DNA from: Zygnema cylindricum
Taxonomy: Eukaryota; Streptophyta; Zygnematophyceae; Zygnematales; Zygnemataceae
NCBI GenBank assembly: GCA_037447655.1
Contig: JBBHKE010003155.1
Location: 321,333 to 385,332 of the forward strand
Length of the DNA: 64,000 bases
Direction of reading: 5' to 3'
Part shown: in pieces, positions 1-11,934 of the stretch
Layout: each line of letters opens with the position of its first letter
Position numbering within the stretch: the first letter of the stretch is position 1
Program-made: the position numbers and the translations under genes
The notes under the pieces: model-generated
What the model was told of the DNA's origin: nothing
The model's database searches: none
Seen by the model: only the letters and a program-made list of their open reading frames with translations

Positions 1-1501
1 ATTCGTAAAAATTGACTGGTAATCGAAGTACATTGAGGGGAATTCCTAGACAACTTCATCTTCAAACCTCCTCCTCGATGATAACAGTAGTATATAGCAA
101 AAACTTGCAAGACATTGTCTCTCCAAAATCAGAAAAAGAAAGAAAAGAAAAATGGAAAGAATTTTCTTTGTGAAGGTAATTGTCGATTACGTGCATTACA
201 GTTGTACCGCTATCACGTTAATTTCTCTTTTTGCCTGTTAAATTATTTTTTCTCTTGCACACGTGTCAGATTTTCATTCTGATACCACCAATCGAGAGGT
301 TTGAATTTAGCGGTCAGAAAGAACATTTTCGCTAAGAGTAATATAAGTAGTAGTTTGATGGGAAGTAAAATATATGCATATATCCACCTAAAAGAATTAG
401 GATAGGATAAAATAGAAAACATACAATTACCTCACGTCGAATTGAACCTTAAACAACAAAATAATTTGTAACAAATGTAAAACTTAGAGACCAGAATTGA
501 CAATGATTTAAAAAAACAAGCTAACAAAATGATCTCAGATTAAGAAACAGCATAATACTAAAAAACAGAAAAAAATCAAGAAGCAGCATACTAGTCATTT
601 AAAAATCAGATGTATCCCGTAAAGACAATGAGAAAATTAAATTCATCCTAATATAATAGAAATCCACATTTCCCTGCAACTTAACCCTAAAAAACCTAGA
701 AAACCTCCCAAATCCCTTTCCAAAAACCGTTTTTTTTTTCTCCTTTTCTTTTGCATCACAAAGTGAAAAGCTCACATTGCCATGACACAATCGGATCCCC
801 GGTGACAGCTGGCAGCAAGAGAAGGAGACAGCCAGCCAACCAAGTCACAAGTCCACACGTGTAAATGAGAAGCATGATAAGTCACTGTTTTTCTTGCCAA
901 ATAGGCAGATAAAGAGAAGAGAGAGGGAGAGAAACGATGAACAAAATTTATTTTGTTTTGTGAAGGAGAAGAAATGGGGAAAAGGAATCAATAATTAGAG
1001 TGGTCGATGTGAGATAAAAATCAGAAATAACCTAATCCGAAATTCAGAAGATAAACCGGTTTTAAAAACACCTAAAATTGATTTAGATGCATTACTTTTC
1101 TATACTTTTCCACAATAAACAAAAAACAGGGAGGCATATATAACTAAGTATCCAAGACAGTGGAGTATTTATGTTGAAACGGGTGAATCCACGGGAATTC
1201 AACAATAAAACCGTTTTCTAACCATCTGAAAACTCGTTTAAACAAGAGTGGAACAATTGGAATCGCTATATGTGGTGACCGCATACTATACACGTATTAA
1301 TTGTGTAGTTGGCATACAGATATATAAAGAATGCATAACTGTTCGCATACGTGAAATACCGTATGCGAGAATGTATGGGAGACCTTAAAGTTCGAACTTT
1401 TTCTCCGGTTTGCAATAGTTTCGTACAAAGCGAGTATATTTGTACGATCAATACTACAGCACAGGTAAACAAAACTGAGCGCAAAGGCCGGTACATCATG
1501 T
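1..1501. other. Gene-free AT-rich DNA
   Basis: No coding region is supported. The longest ORFs are under 80 codons and resemble no family I recognise. At about 235-320 a stretch resembles the inner part of the hairpin element at 1502-1700 (both share a 'gattttca' core followed by 'gaYacc'), so it is probably a decayed relative. Nothing else is seen. Confidence 0.5.
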
Positions 1502-1700
1502 ATCGTTATTAGGGTGAATAATTTTTTCGCCTACTTAAAACATCTTTCCGTACACACTTGTCCGATTTTCAATTTGAGACCGTCAATCAAAAGCTGAAAA
1601 TCTTAACTTTCAATCGCAACCGTCAGATTAGCTATCCGACAAGTGTGTACTGGTAAAAGATGTTTAAAGAGACTAAAAAAACATTAACACTAATAACGAT
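1502..1700. mobile_element. MITE-like hairpin element (199 bp)
   Basis: The two ends are imperfect inverted repeats of about 60 bp. The left end starts atcgttattag, and the right end is its reverse complement ctaataacgat. Inside, 'acacacttgtccgat' on the left is mirrored by 'atccgacaagtgtgt' on the right. It has no coding capacity. I cannot define a clean target duplication, so the transposon superfamily is unassigned. Confidence 0.6.
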
Positions 1701-3081
1701 TCACGGTTTACTGTACTAATCTCGATATGTACATGTAATTTGCGTTCGGGAATTGATCATCGCAGTGACTATTTTGGTTGCGCTCACTCACTTACGTCAT
1801 CTTGTCAAAGATTGTACATTTTAAGTACACATTGGTACAAGTTAAGTACCGTTGAGTTTAAGATTCGATGGTCAATCTGTTGAACAAATTTAACTGCGAA
1901 ACATTTTAACAACCGGTTTATATTTGCCGCGCTTGTGAACGTCGACCGTCATAATAAAATCATAAATTCACACGGGCCGGCTAAGGTTTACGGCAACAAA
2001 ACTGCGGCAACAACATGTAAATTAACGTGTTTACCCTTTGATATGTACATGTAACTTGCGTTCAGAAAGAATCAGTCGTAGATGTTCGTTAAAAGTCCAG
2101 ACGTCAAACAATTCAGAAATGTCGGGCGTCATGAAGCTGACATGCTGTCATCCTACGTTTCGTACTTTTGAACTTTTGCACAGCTGATTGCAATCGTAAT
2201 GTTTTTAAGTTCGAATATTTTGGTTTTATAGTTTAAACCGATGTTCGAAACGTATGAAGTGTGCATGTAACGTGCGCTGTTCGATTAGGGTTTCTGTTTC
2301 GGTCGGTATGCTTTTCAATGCGAGTCGAAATCTTGCAAAGGACAAATTAGAATCCCCGACCGCTGGTCTTGTTCAGTCCCTCATGACCTGTCATGCATTC
2401 GCAAGTGTGAAGTCAAGCGACGCTTGTACACTACTACTGTACTACTTTGTAGTGACAGCAAAGCAGCAGGAAGCCAAAAATGAAAAACATTAATTTTGAT
2501 CGAAAACATTAGGGGATTGATGTATCTACCCTAATTATATCTCATATCTGCCATATCTGCCAGACTTGAGAGATGACAAAAAAAAATTAGCGTCGTTTGT
2601 GACGCTCCACAACTCTTTCACCGTACAGATTTGCTAGCGGTTGGTCTTTTTGTTCAAACGTGTACATCCGTACGAGCGTTACAAAAATTCAAGTCCACGT
2701 TACAGATCGCATTTACGTCGCGGACGACGTCAAACATGACAGCTGGACAAGCTACAGTACTGTACTGTCCCGACGCGTTGTGGTGCAGTATCTTTCCGTA
2801 CTAATATATTCTGTGCACGAAAAGTCGGCGCACAGAAGTATTTTTGTAAATATTTTGAATGGGTTAATCCGAGTTTGGCTTCTTCTTATAAAATTCACAG
2901 ACCAGGTTGTACAACAACCGACAAATAAACTGGAATATCGATCAGCAGTCAAGATACGAATCGATATTCAGCATGTTCAGAACGTGTTCTTCTGTACCAG
3001 CATTACAAAAGTGCCGTACATGCTATCCTGTCACATTGATTAAAAGGAAGTTGGTAATAGCTCAGAAAAGACAAAAATCTA
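1701..3081. other. Gene-free DNA with a spaced direct repeat
   Basis: No recognised gene. ORFs of 79 and 127 codons (2254-2493 and 2660-3043, + strand) have no family signature. A 24-bp direct repeat with one mismatch (gatatgtacatgtaa...) lies at 1724-1747 and 2040-2063, about 316 bp apart. It may mark a decayed mobile element. Confidence 0.4.
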
Positions 3082-3886
3082 CCGCAGTGTAGTGTTGGGT
3101 ATCGAGGACCATTTACCGATATTCAATATGTATCGAATTTCAGCTACTCGATAATCAATATATCGCTTCGATATATTGAAAAGCTAAATATCGAGGCTTT
3201 AAAATGATGCCAAACTTTTGAATTTACTCCTTTGGGAACGACCTTTATCGCATCCCTAAACTGAACTACAATTTCTGATGAATTTTCCAACTCTACTATT
3301 TCCATATTCAAAAGCAGTTCAGTGTCATTATCCACTTCACCTCCCATGCTGCCTCCCATCCCTTGGGAATCCATGGAGAAAACTAAAAATGTAACCTTTC
3401 TATAATACTAGTCACTGGAAATAGATACGTAGTAATGGCTACCGATCTGCCTACAGATTGGTAGGTATTCCTGCCTGAAAGCATAGCATGAAACGAACAG
3501 TCTGCATTTTTTTTTTTTATTAGATCATACTTTGACTAAATTAAGGTGAACTTTTCGTATGTGAAGATCTCTACGTACTAAATAGGTAATTACATAAATT
3601 GCAAAATTAGTACTTTTTTGTCAGTTACATTTTGCGGCGTCTAACTTTAAGACACGGAACGAAAATCACATCATACGGCGTATCAAACAATTTGTCTTTT
3701 TCGCTAAAATAACATATATATATACATATTAAATTTAAAAAATACAACATATCGCGATATATATTGTGATAATTTATGTTGGTCCCGGTACAATGTATCG
3801 ATGAGTATGCTCGATCGATATTCGATATATCGAATATCAAAATTATCGCGATATAAATTTACTTGATACCCAACACTACCGCAGTT
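3082..3886 (-). mobile_element. Non-autonomous hAT-like transposon
   Basis: The element proper is 3090-3878 (789 bp). Its perfect 14-bp terminal inverted repeats read tagtgttgggtatc at 3090 and gatacccaacacta at 3865-3878. The flanks are an 8-bp target duplication with one mismatch, ccgcagtg at 3082-3089 and ccgcagtt at 3879-3886. An 8-bp duplication with TAGTG-type ends is the hAT signature. The subterminal regions are rich in atcgatat/tatcgcg motifs, as expected of transposase-binding ends. The interior keeps a piece of transposase N-terminus, annotated separately. Confidence 0.8.
3144..3374 (-). pseudogene. hAT transposase N-terminal fragment (start of BED zinc finger)
   Basis: This - strand ORF of 76 codons lies inside the hAT-like element. 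It starts with an acidic, glycine-rich leader. At residues 52-59 it reads SKVWHHFK, which matches the beginning of a BED-type zinc finger (S-x-V-W-x-x-F). After this the ORF runs into subterminal repeat sequence and the zinc ligands are absent. The simplest reading is an internal deletion that removed the rest of the finger and the whole catalytic domain, leaving an element that depends on a transposase supplied elsewhere. Assignment rests on one short motif plus the hAT ends. Confidence 0.5.
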
Positions 3887-3900
3887 TACACATTTGCACA

Positions 3901-4370
3901 ATTCACACTAGAAATGGATGACAGATAAGATGAGGAAATGAATGTCCTTAATTTTTGTTTGGACGTGCAACGCCCTTGACGTCACTTCACGTCAACAAAA
4001 ACGTCACGATGTGATTCATGTTGTCGTGCGATTCATTCATTCATTCATTCAATCGGGATACGACTTCATGTTTTTAATAAGTTGCATTTATGCTTTCCCA
4101 AAAGGTTTTCAAAGTCGCATTTCTTCATTCCCTAAAGGTTTTCTAGAAAAGAAGATGATTTACCACAGTTGTCAAGTTTTGACGCACTTGACCGTATGGT
4201 TTGTCTGTCGCTACGCTCCAAATCACATGTTTTGTCCGTCGCTAAGCTCCAAAAAGGTTGACAGCTGAGCGGTCGACCTGTTTGGCGCCTCTGTTTTTGT
4301 TTTTTTGCGGCCTGAATGGTACGTGATTATTCGTTTTCTCATCTCATTCATCATCCATTTCTAGGTGAAT
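3901..4370. mobile_element. TIR element, copy 1 (470 bp)
   Basis: About 41 bp at the left (attcacactagaaatggatg...) reappears as reverse complement at 4330-4370 with roughly eight differences. A sibling with the same ends is at 9089-9655. The interior holds a tcattcattcattcat run and no plausible gene. The superfamily is not assigned because no clear target duplication is visible. Confidence 0.6.
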
Positions 4371-6650
4371 CTTGAAATAATGTTAACTCGAAATTACTAC
4401 TTTTCATCATCCATTTCTAGGTGAATCTTGAAATAGTGTTAACTCGAAATTACTACTTAACTTTGTGACGATTGTATATATCAACCTTTCCCGTGACTGC
4501 TGTCAACATCTACAATCTCTATTAACGCACCATATTTTTCGAAAATTTTTGAAGCGTCGCAAGACACATCGTATTTTTTGAAACGTGCGGTTTGTAGCTT
4601 GTCTTTGCGTGACATCGTAGACCTACAGCCTTGTTCCCATGGCTGAACAACATATTTTATGTTAACCTCTCCTGTCCAGCCGCAGTGAATGAAAAATAGT
4701 ATTCTTTAGGCCCCTGCAATTTATTTTATTTTTCGAGCGTTGGTTGTATATTTTTTAATGTGACTTGCTTCCCGTATATGCAGCCTCCCTCAACATTGTG
4801 CCTTCCTCTTTCGGTGCTGCGAACTAGTGACGTATGGAGTGAAGGAGAAGCAAGGTGAGCAAGGTGAGTGCGGCGCGAGAAGCAGTGGCGCCTTCAAGAA
4901 TTTTTCACCTCTCCATGAAATAACAATGCACCCTACAAACCCTTTCAAAAAAAACCGTACGACATGCAAACGGACAAAAACGAACATCCCTCTATTTTTT
5001 TTAGTCGTCAAAAACTTTTGAAAACTTTTCACCTGGGGAATATGTTTTCCTATTTGGGTAAAAAGTTCCACTTTGCTTAAAACTCATTGCGGATGTGGTT
5101 TATGATAAGTTTGAAAATGACATGACGGTGGGTCGAAAAAACACAACATGACAAATTTTCTTACATGCTTAAGTTCAACTATGACGCAAATTGTACTCTA
5201 CAAACTTGCAATTTTCTTCGTAGAGTTTCAACTTGGGCTGTACAACGCTAAGTTTTAATGAAAAACGACAGAAAAAAAAACGAACGTAGCCACATCAGGC
5301 TCTACCTGAAGTGTCGAGGAAACCGTCACTAACGATACGGTATGACTCGTTTTGTAATTTACCATCATATAAGTATCGTAGAATGTCATGCCGCATAGTA
5401 TTGGCTGCACATGGGCAAGATGTTTTGCACGCACACACGATATTGCGCACGCGCGCGCGCGATATTTGACGCGCGCGCATGATATCATGCACGCACGCAC
5501 GATATTTTGGCACGCATGTATGATTTTCAATCGCACGTGCGATTTCGCGCCGGTTCACTTATTTGTGACGTGTACGCGATTCGCGTACATGTCTAATGGA
5601 ACATGTACTTAGAGCGACTTGTGTTGTTTTGTTCATAGGTCCGCAATTTTGGAGTATAGACGTGAATATCGTTTGGGCGATGCGTCGCGATTTCAGGAGT
5701 ATTTCGTGAAGTATGTTTCGTTTCGTGCGTACGCACGCGATTTTTGAGTTTGGACGCCAAGTATCGTTTGGCAACGAATTGCGATCCCTTGGCATATTGG
5801 CGACGCTGTGATACATTTCATTTATTTAAGTTCGATTCCATGTAGGTTCGCGCACGCATGTAGTTAAGGAGGGTTTTTACCCTCGGACGGTGGACTTTGT
5901 TATGCGTACGGCAGACGATGTTAGTCACCTATTGGCCAAACATCTTAAGTAGTTCGTTAATGTGAACTAGCCTAGTCTTAGGTTAGGGTTTGCGTAGGCG
6001 TAGCGTGGCTAATATATAGTCTATTTTCAAACTAATAATCTATAGCTTTTGGACAAGAATCTTCTCTTGGCGGCAGAGCTGTTTTCTTGCTTCCTCCTTG
6101 CCACCGATTGCCCACTATTTTTTTTCTCCTTGTTAGATAGCGATAGATGCGAGTTAGCGTACGGATTTTTCTCTCCTTGTGTTCGGCCTCGTTTTTAATC
6201 CACACGGCTTTGGCCAATTCCAAAAGGTTTCCCTCCAAATTTGTCTTTCTAGCAATTGGTGGAATAGAGGCATGAGGCGTGGCATATTGTATTGGGATGC
6301 GCCGTTCCTTGGACAGCTGAACGGTTTGTTTGACTGTATTTGTTTGTGTGGCATTTCGTTTGTCTTGTAAAAGTGCATTTTTTTACCGAATCCGAATTTC
6401 TTGGTTTCGTTGTAAGTGTTTATTTTGCTTTGTTGCTTTCCTATGAAATAACACTTGTAAGGAATACGTTGAAGACCCAAGAGCCTAGTGGCTACCTTGC
6501 GGCTAAGTATTCTTGACCAAAAGGAAAAAAAAAATCTATTAAAAATACAAATTATATTTTATATAAAAAAACATTTTGTCTTTGTTTTCCGCTATTTCTT
6601 TCTTTCAATCTTTGTCTCTTGTTGTGCTGCCGCTTTATTTCTTGGCTTCA
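4371..6650. repeat. Large direct repeat, copy 1 (~2.28 kb)
   Basis: This block is nearly identical to 9656-11933. The offset is 5,285 bp before position ~5460 and 5,283 bp after it, because a CG run is one dinucleotide pair shorter in copy 2. It starts directly after the TIR element. A ~58-bp tandem duplication (4350-4460) shows that the TIR end itself was duplicated before the block was copied. At 5430-5600 there is a cluster of CG-alternating runs and perfect palindromes such as tcgcacgtgcga. ORFs in it are short and unrecognised on both strands, so I see no gene. Confidence 0.85.
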
Positions 6651-6776
6651 AGGGAGAAGACGGAAGGGAGAAAGGAAGAAGGGAGAAGGGAGAAGACGGA
6701 AGGGAGAAGGGAAGAAGGGAGGTAGAGGGGAAAGGGAGAAGGGAGAAGGGAGAAGGATGGAGAAGGGAAGGAGGAG
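6651..6776. repeat. Polypurine tract
   Basis: An almost pure run of G and A (gggagaaggaagg-type units) begins exactly where the similarity between the two large repeat blocks stops. The apparent ORF across it is low-complexity. Confidence 0.8.
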
Positions 6777-6959
6777 GTAACTAAGGTAGTGGAAGTGGGC
6801 TTGTAGGTGGTGTTTGATGGTATAGATAAGGTTAGTCGAGGAAAATAGTTGTTTGTTTGGACCTTTAATGAGCTTTTTGGGGAATCTTTGGCATAAAGTA
6901 TGTTTTCAACAGATATTCGAGTTTGGGAGAGTTGTGCTTGGAATTTATATCTAGGAAGT

Positions 6960-7265
6960 TTTGTTTTTGTTTTTGTTTTGTTTTTGCTTTTTTTTTTTGT
7001 TTTTTTTTTTTTTTTTTTTTTTTTTTTGTTTTTTTTTTTTGTTTTTTTTTTTTTTTTTTTTGTTTTTTAATTGCTGGATCAGGTTGCTATACTGATGTTT
7101 GTCGAATTTGTGCTCTGTTTGTTTGTTTGTTTGTTTATTTTTTTCTTCATTTCTTCATTTTTCTGTTTGTCTGGTTGTCTGGTTGTTCGGTTTTCGGGTT
7201 GTGCAGTTATCTGTTTCTATGTTTGTCTGTTTATCTTTTTACGGCTGTACAGTTATATGTTTGCC
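6960..7265. repeat. Poly-T tract and TTTG microsatellite
   Basis: About 110 bp of T with scattered G (6960-7070) is followed by gtttgtttgttt and related tgtctg/tggttg runs to about 7265. Several overlapping ORFs here are artefacts of the composition. Confidence 0.8.
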
Positions 7266-8754
7266 CATCCCTCTGTTAGTCAATGTTTTGTTGGCGTTAG
7301 GCCTTCGAACCTGAAAAAGAGTTAATAACACTATCTGTAGTGTCGAGTATCAAGTAAATTGACAACCCAAAAAATATCCTGATATATTTGGTAGGAGGTG
7401 GGTGCCTGTATAATCGCAGTACGTACAATAGTACAAAGTGGAGGGGAATTTGCATACAAAGGTACAGAGATAGTTATTGACTGGATAATTTATAGCAGTT
7501 TATATTAATTTTACAGGGAAACATCAAAAATTTATCGACATATTAGTCTTCTCGGTTCTTGGACCGATCTATCGATTATCAGTAGGTTAAAAAAATCCAC
7601 AGGTTGAATGTTGAGAAGAGGCTTTGACAAAAAACTAACTACTTGTTTCTTTAGTCGAATAATTTTTTTAGCTATTCACGATGTAGTCTTCTAAAGGAGG
7701 TTTTATTTAAACGGGAGTATTTCGGGTCCTTGACCGAAAAAGAACTTTCACTTGCACCAATATAACAAAACAAATCCTCTAAATAGTTTGACAATTACCA
7801 TATTTGCGTATATTGACCAAACCGTAATTGTTTGGGATAATATTGCCATCGCTTATTCACAATTATATGGGGAAAATTAATTGGTTGGAAGGACTTAAAA
7901 GGAGGAAAGGGAGCTGGAAAGGAAGAGGGAAAGGGAGAGGGAAGGGAAGAGAGAGAGAGAAAGAGGGAGAGGGAGAAAGAGGAAAGACAAAGACGTAAGG
8001 AAGAAAGGACATTGTGAAAACAATATGTAGCATAATGGATGCAATAGAAACTATGTTTTCATGTTGACCTGTATGGCTTTCAAATCCCCTTGAAGAAAGC
8101 TTCAAGATAGGGCCATGGTCTGAGGAGCCCCACTAGTTTCCCTAAGAAGAGTCTAACAAAGACAAAAAAGTTAGGCAACGCCGTAGACCCAACAAAGTCA
8201 AAATTAATTGAAGTAATTGAAAAAAGAATGTAAAGATCGTCTTGAACCGAATTTTGTATGGCAAGGATATCATCATATTACCTAGGATAGAGTACATACG
8301 ATTAAATGTGTGAGGTCAACCACGACCACGGGTTATTTAGTTATTTTAACTGTGAAATCGACGCACCGGGGCACATTTTTAGGGCCTTGTCATTTAGCAT
8401 TCCGTGCGACCATGTATCGCCACAAACAGGTACGGAGACTAGGTTCGTTACGAGGCCCAGGAATTAAGAAAACCGTGTGTCACTGTGTCCACACCGAGAA
8501 GAGATAGTCCCACACACCGTAATCGGGTATGTCAATAGGGTCATAGGGTCTGTTTTGTGTTTTTTTATAATATAACAAAAAAAAAAGAGAAATAAAATAA
8601 CCCTAAACATGCGGTTGCGCGGAGAATACGAGGTGTGGCTCCAATCAGCGCGCTCGCGCGTGTGAAAAGTTGCAAAAAATCGCAAGGTTCGGACGAGTAA
8701 CTATCAAAAGTTCAAAACATAATCCGTTCAGAAATCGTCACGTCACGGTATCGA
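7266..8754. other. Gene-free DNA with a second purine tract
   Basis: No gene is supported. At 7890-8000 there is a G/A-rich tract. At 8398-8440 a single isolated unit resembles the 51-bp minisatellite that starts at 8755 (shared catgtatcgccac and caggtacgga). The remainder is unassigned. Confidence 0.5.
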
Positions 8755-9059
8755 TCTCAAATCGAATCCAATCATGTATATCGACGAGCAGGTACAAACA
8801 AGTCACTCTAAAACCGAATCCAGTACGTACCGCCACTAGCAGGTGTGCACGTGTCACACTATACAAAGTCCAATCATTGTACAGCCTGAACAGGTGCAGA
8901 CGAATCACACAAAACCAGATCCAATCATTTCTAGCGATGAATAAGTACGGATGAGTCACGCTAAAAACAAATGTATCCCCGTAGTCATGTACGAACAGGT
9001 TGATCTAAACTCAAGTGCAATCATATATCGCCAGAAGCTGGTACGGACGTACATGTCAC
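8755..9059. repeat. 51-bp minisatellite, six diverged units
   Basis: Units begin at 8755, 8807, 8858, 8909, 8960 and 9005. Their lengths are 52, 51, 51, 51, 45 and 55 bp. Each has the order ctaaa...gaatccaatcat...cgcc...caggtac...gtcac. Sequence identity between units is moderate but the period is held closely. A further partial unit follows at 9060. Confidence 0.75.
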
Positions 9060-9088
9060 TCTAAACCCGAGGCCACGACCTTTGCACG

Positions 9089-9655
9089 ATTCACATTAGA
9101 AATGGATGACGGATGAGATGAGGAAATGAATGTCCTTTTTTTTTGTTTGGACGTGAATCACCCTACGTCATCTCACGTCAATAAAAACGTCGCGATGTGA
9201 TTCAATGTTGCCGTACGATTAGTCGCCGATGACTCAAATCCGTCCGTACCAAACCATCGTTAAGAAGGGGGCGGACGTTTCGTCAAAGTTCCAAAGAAGT
9301 TTTAAGTTTACATTTTTTCCCGTTCTATTTTAGATGATTTTGATTGGCTATTTGTTTATGGGTTAGCATTTTAAAAAAAATAGTTACAGTACGGATCATT
9401 CATTCGGGATACGACTTCCTGTTTTTCCAAAGTCGCATTTCTGCATTCCGAAAAGGTTTTCCGCAGAAGATGATTTACCACAGTTGTCTAAGTTTTGACG
9501 CACTTGACCGTATGTTTGACCCGTCGCTACGCTCCAAAAAGTTTGACAGCCGAGCGGTCGACCTGTTTGGCGCCTCTGTTTTTGTTTTTTTGCGGCCTGA
9601 ATGGTACGGGATTGTTCGTTTCCTCATTTCATTCGTCATCTATTTCTAGGTGAAT
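9089..9655. mobile_element. TIR element, copy 2 (567 bp)
   Basis: It has the same inverted ends as the element at 3901-4370 (attcacattagaaatggatga on the left, its complement up to tgaat on the right). The interior is about 100 bp longer, with an extra segment around 9215-9370, and is visibly diverged. It stands directly before repeat block copy 2, as copy 1 stands before block copy 1. Confidence 0.6.
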
Positions 9656-11933
9656 CTTGAAATAATGTTAACTCGAAATTACTACTTTTCATCATCCATT
9701 TCTAGGTGAATCTTGAAATAGTGTTAACTCGAAATTACTACTTAACTTTGTGACGATTGTATATATCAACCTTTCCCGTGACTGCTGTCAACATCTACAA
9801 TCTCTATTAACGCACCATATTTTTCGAAAATTTTTGAAGCGTCGCAAGACACATCGTATTTTTTGAAACGTGCGGTTTGTAGCTTGTCTTTGCGTGACAT
9901 CGTAGACCTACAGCCTTGTTCCCATGGCTGAACAACATATTTTATGTTAACCTCTCCTGTCCAGCCGCAGTGAATGAAAAATAGTATTCTTTAGGCCCCT
10001 GCAATTTATTTTATTTTTCGAGCGTTGGTTGTATATTTTTTAATGTGACTTGCTTCCCGTATATGCAGCCTCCCTCAACATTGTGCCTTCCTCTTTCGGT
10101 GCTGCGAACTAGTGACGTATGGAGTGAAGGAGAAGCAAGGTGAGCAAGGTGAGTGCGGCGCGAGAAGCAGTGGCGCCTTCAAGAATTTTTCACCTCTCCA
10201 TGAAATAACAATGCACCCTACAAACCCTTTCAAAAAAAACCGTACGACATGCAAACGGACAAAAACGAACATCCCTCTATTTTTTTTAGTCGTCAAAAAC
10301 TTTTGAAAACTTTTCACCTGGGGAATATGTTTTCCTATTTGGGTAAAAAGTTCCACTTTGCTTAAAACTCATTGCGGATGTGGTTTATGATAAGTTTGAA
10401 AATGACATGACGGTGGGTCGAAAAAACACAACATGACAAATTTTCTTACATGCTTAAGTTCAACTATGACGCAAATTGTACTCTACAAACTTGCAATTTT
10501 CTTCGTAGAGTTTCAACTTGGGCTGTACAACGCTAAGTTTTAATGAAAAACGACAGAAAAAAAAACGAACGTAGCCACATCAGGCTCTACCTGAAGTGTC
10601 GAGGAAACCGTCACTAACGATACGGTATGACTCGTTTTGTAATTTACCATCATATAAGTATCGTAGAATGTCATGCCGCATAGTATTGGCTGCACATGGG
10701 CAAGATGTTTTGCACGCACACACGATATTGCGCACGCGCGCGCGATATTTGACGCGCGCGCATGATATCATGCACGCACGCACGATATTTTGGCACGCAT
10801 GTATGATTTTCAATCGCACGTGCGATTTCGCGCCGGTTCACTTATTTGTGACGTGTACGCGATTCGCGTACATGTCTAATGGAACATGTACTTAGAGCGA
10901 CTTGTGTTGTTTTGTTCATAGGTCCGCAATTTTGGAGTATAGACGTGAATATCGTTTGGGCGATGCGTCGCGATTTCAGGAGTATTTCGTGAAGTATGTT
11001 TCGTTTCGTGCGTACGCACGCGATTTTTGAGTTTGGACGCCAAGTATCGTTTGGCAACGAATTGCGATCCCTTGGCATATTGGCGACGCTGTGATACATT
11101 TCATTTATTTAAGTTCGATTCCATGTAGGTTCGCGCACGCATGTAGTTAAGGAGGGTTTTTACCCTCGGACGGTGGACTTTGTTATGCGTACGGCAGACG
11201 ATGTTAGTCACCTATTGGCCAAACATCTTAAGTAGTTCGTTAATGTGAACTAGCCTAGTCTTAGGTTAGGGTTTGCGTAGGCGTAGCGTGGCTAATATAT
11301 AGTCTATTTTCAAACTAATAATCTATAGCTTTTGGACAAGAATCTTCTCTTGGCGGCAGAGCTGTTTTCTTGCTTCCTCCTTGCCACCGATTGCCCACTA
11401 TTTTTTTTCTCCTTGTTAGATAGCGATAGATGCGAGTTAGCGTACGGATTTTTCTCTCCTTGTGTTCGGCCTCGTTTTTAATCCACACGGCTTTGGCCAA
11501 TTCCAAAAGGTTTCCCTCCAAATTTGTCTTTCTAGCAATTGGTGGAATAGAGGCATGAGGCGTGGCATATTGTATTGGGATGCGCCGTTCCTTGGACAGC
11601 TGAACGGTTTGTTTGACTGTATTTGTTTGTGTGGCATTTCGTTTGTCTTGTAAAAGTGCATTTTTTTACCGAATCCGAATTTCTTGGTTTCGTTGTAAGT
11701 GTTTATTTTGCTTTGTTGCTTTCCTATGAAATAACACTTGTAAGGAATACGTTGAAGACCCAAGAGCCTAGTGGCTACCTTGCGGCTAAGTATTCTTGAC
11801 CAAAAGGAAAAAAAAAATCTATTAAAAATACAAATTATATTTTATATAAAAAAACATTTTGTCTTTGTTTTCCGCTATTTCTTTCTTTCAATCTTTGTCT
11901 CTTGTTGTGCTGCCGCTTTATTTCTTGGCTTCA
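9656..11933. repeat. Large direct repeat, copy 2 (~2.28 kb)
   Basis: This is a near-perfect copy of 4371-6650. The only clear difference I found is two bases fewer in the CG run at about 10735-10746. Similarity ends after ttggcttca at 11933. The next bases, from 11935, begin TGTTAAAC and lead into gypsy element A, so the block may have been cut by that element's insertion. Confidence 0.85.
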
Positions 11934-11934
11934 G

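Noticed and set aside
6488-6784. 98-codon ORF in the GA-rich tract
   Set aside because: Its protein is mostly G/E/R/K repeats dictated by the purine tract. No conserved start context or domain.
6923-7325. Three overlapping ORFs over the poly-T region
   Set aside because: Phe/Cys/Leu-rich translations of T runs; compositional artefacts.
8755-9059. CRISPR-like array
   Set aside because: Units are contiguous and diverged with no unique spacers, and the DNA is eukaryotic.
4371-11933. Reading the two 2.28-kb blocks as LTRs of one retrotransposon
   Set aside because: No primer site follows the first block, no suitable purine tract precedes the second, no 5-bp flanking duplication is seen, no gag/pol lies between, and the similarity extends leftward into diverged TIR elements.
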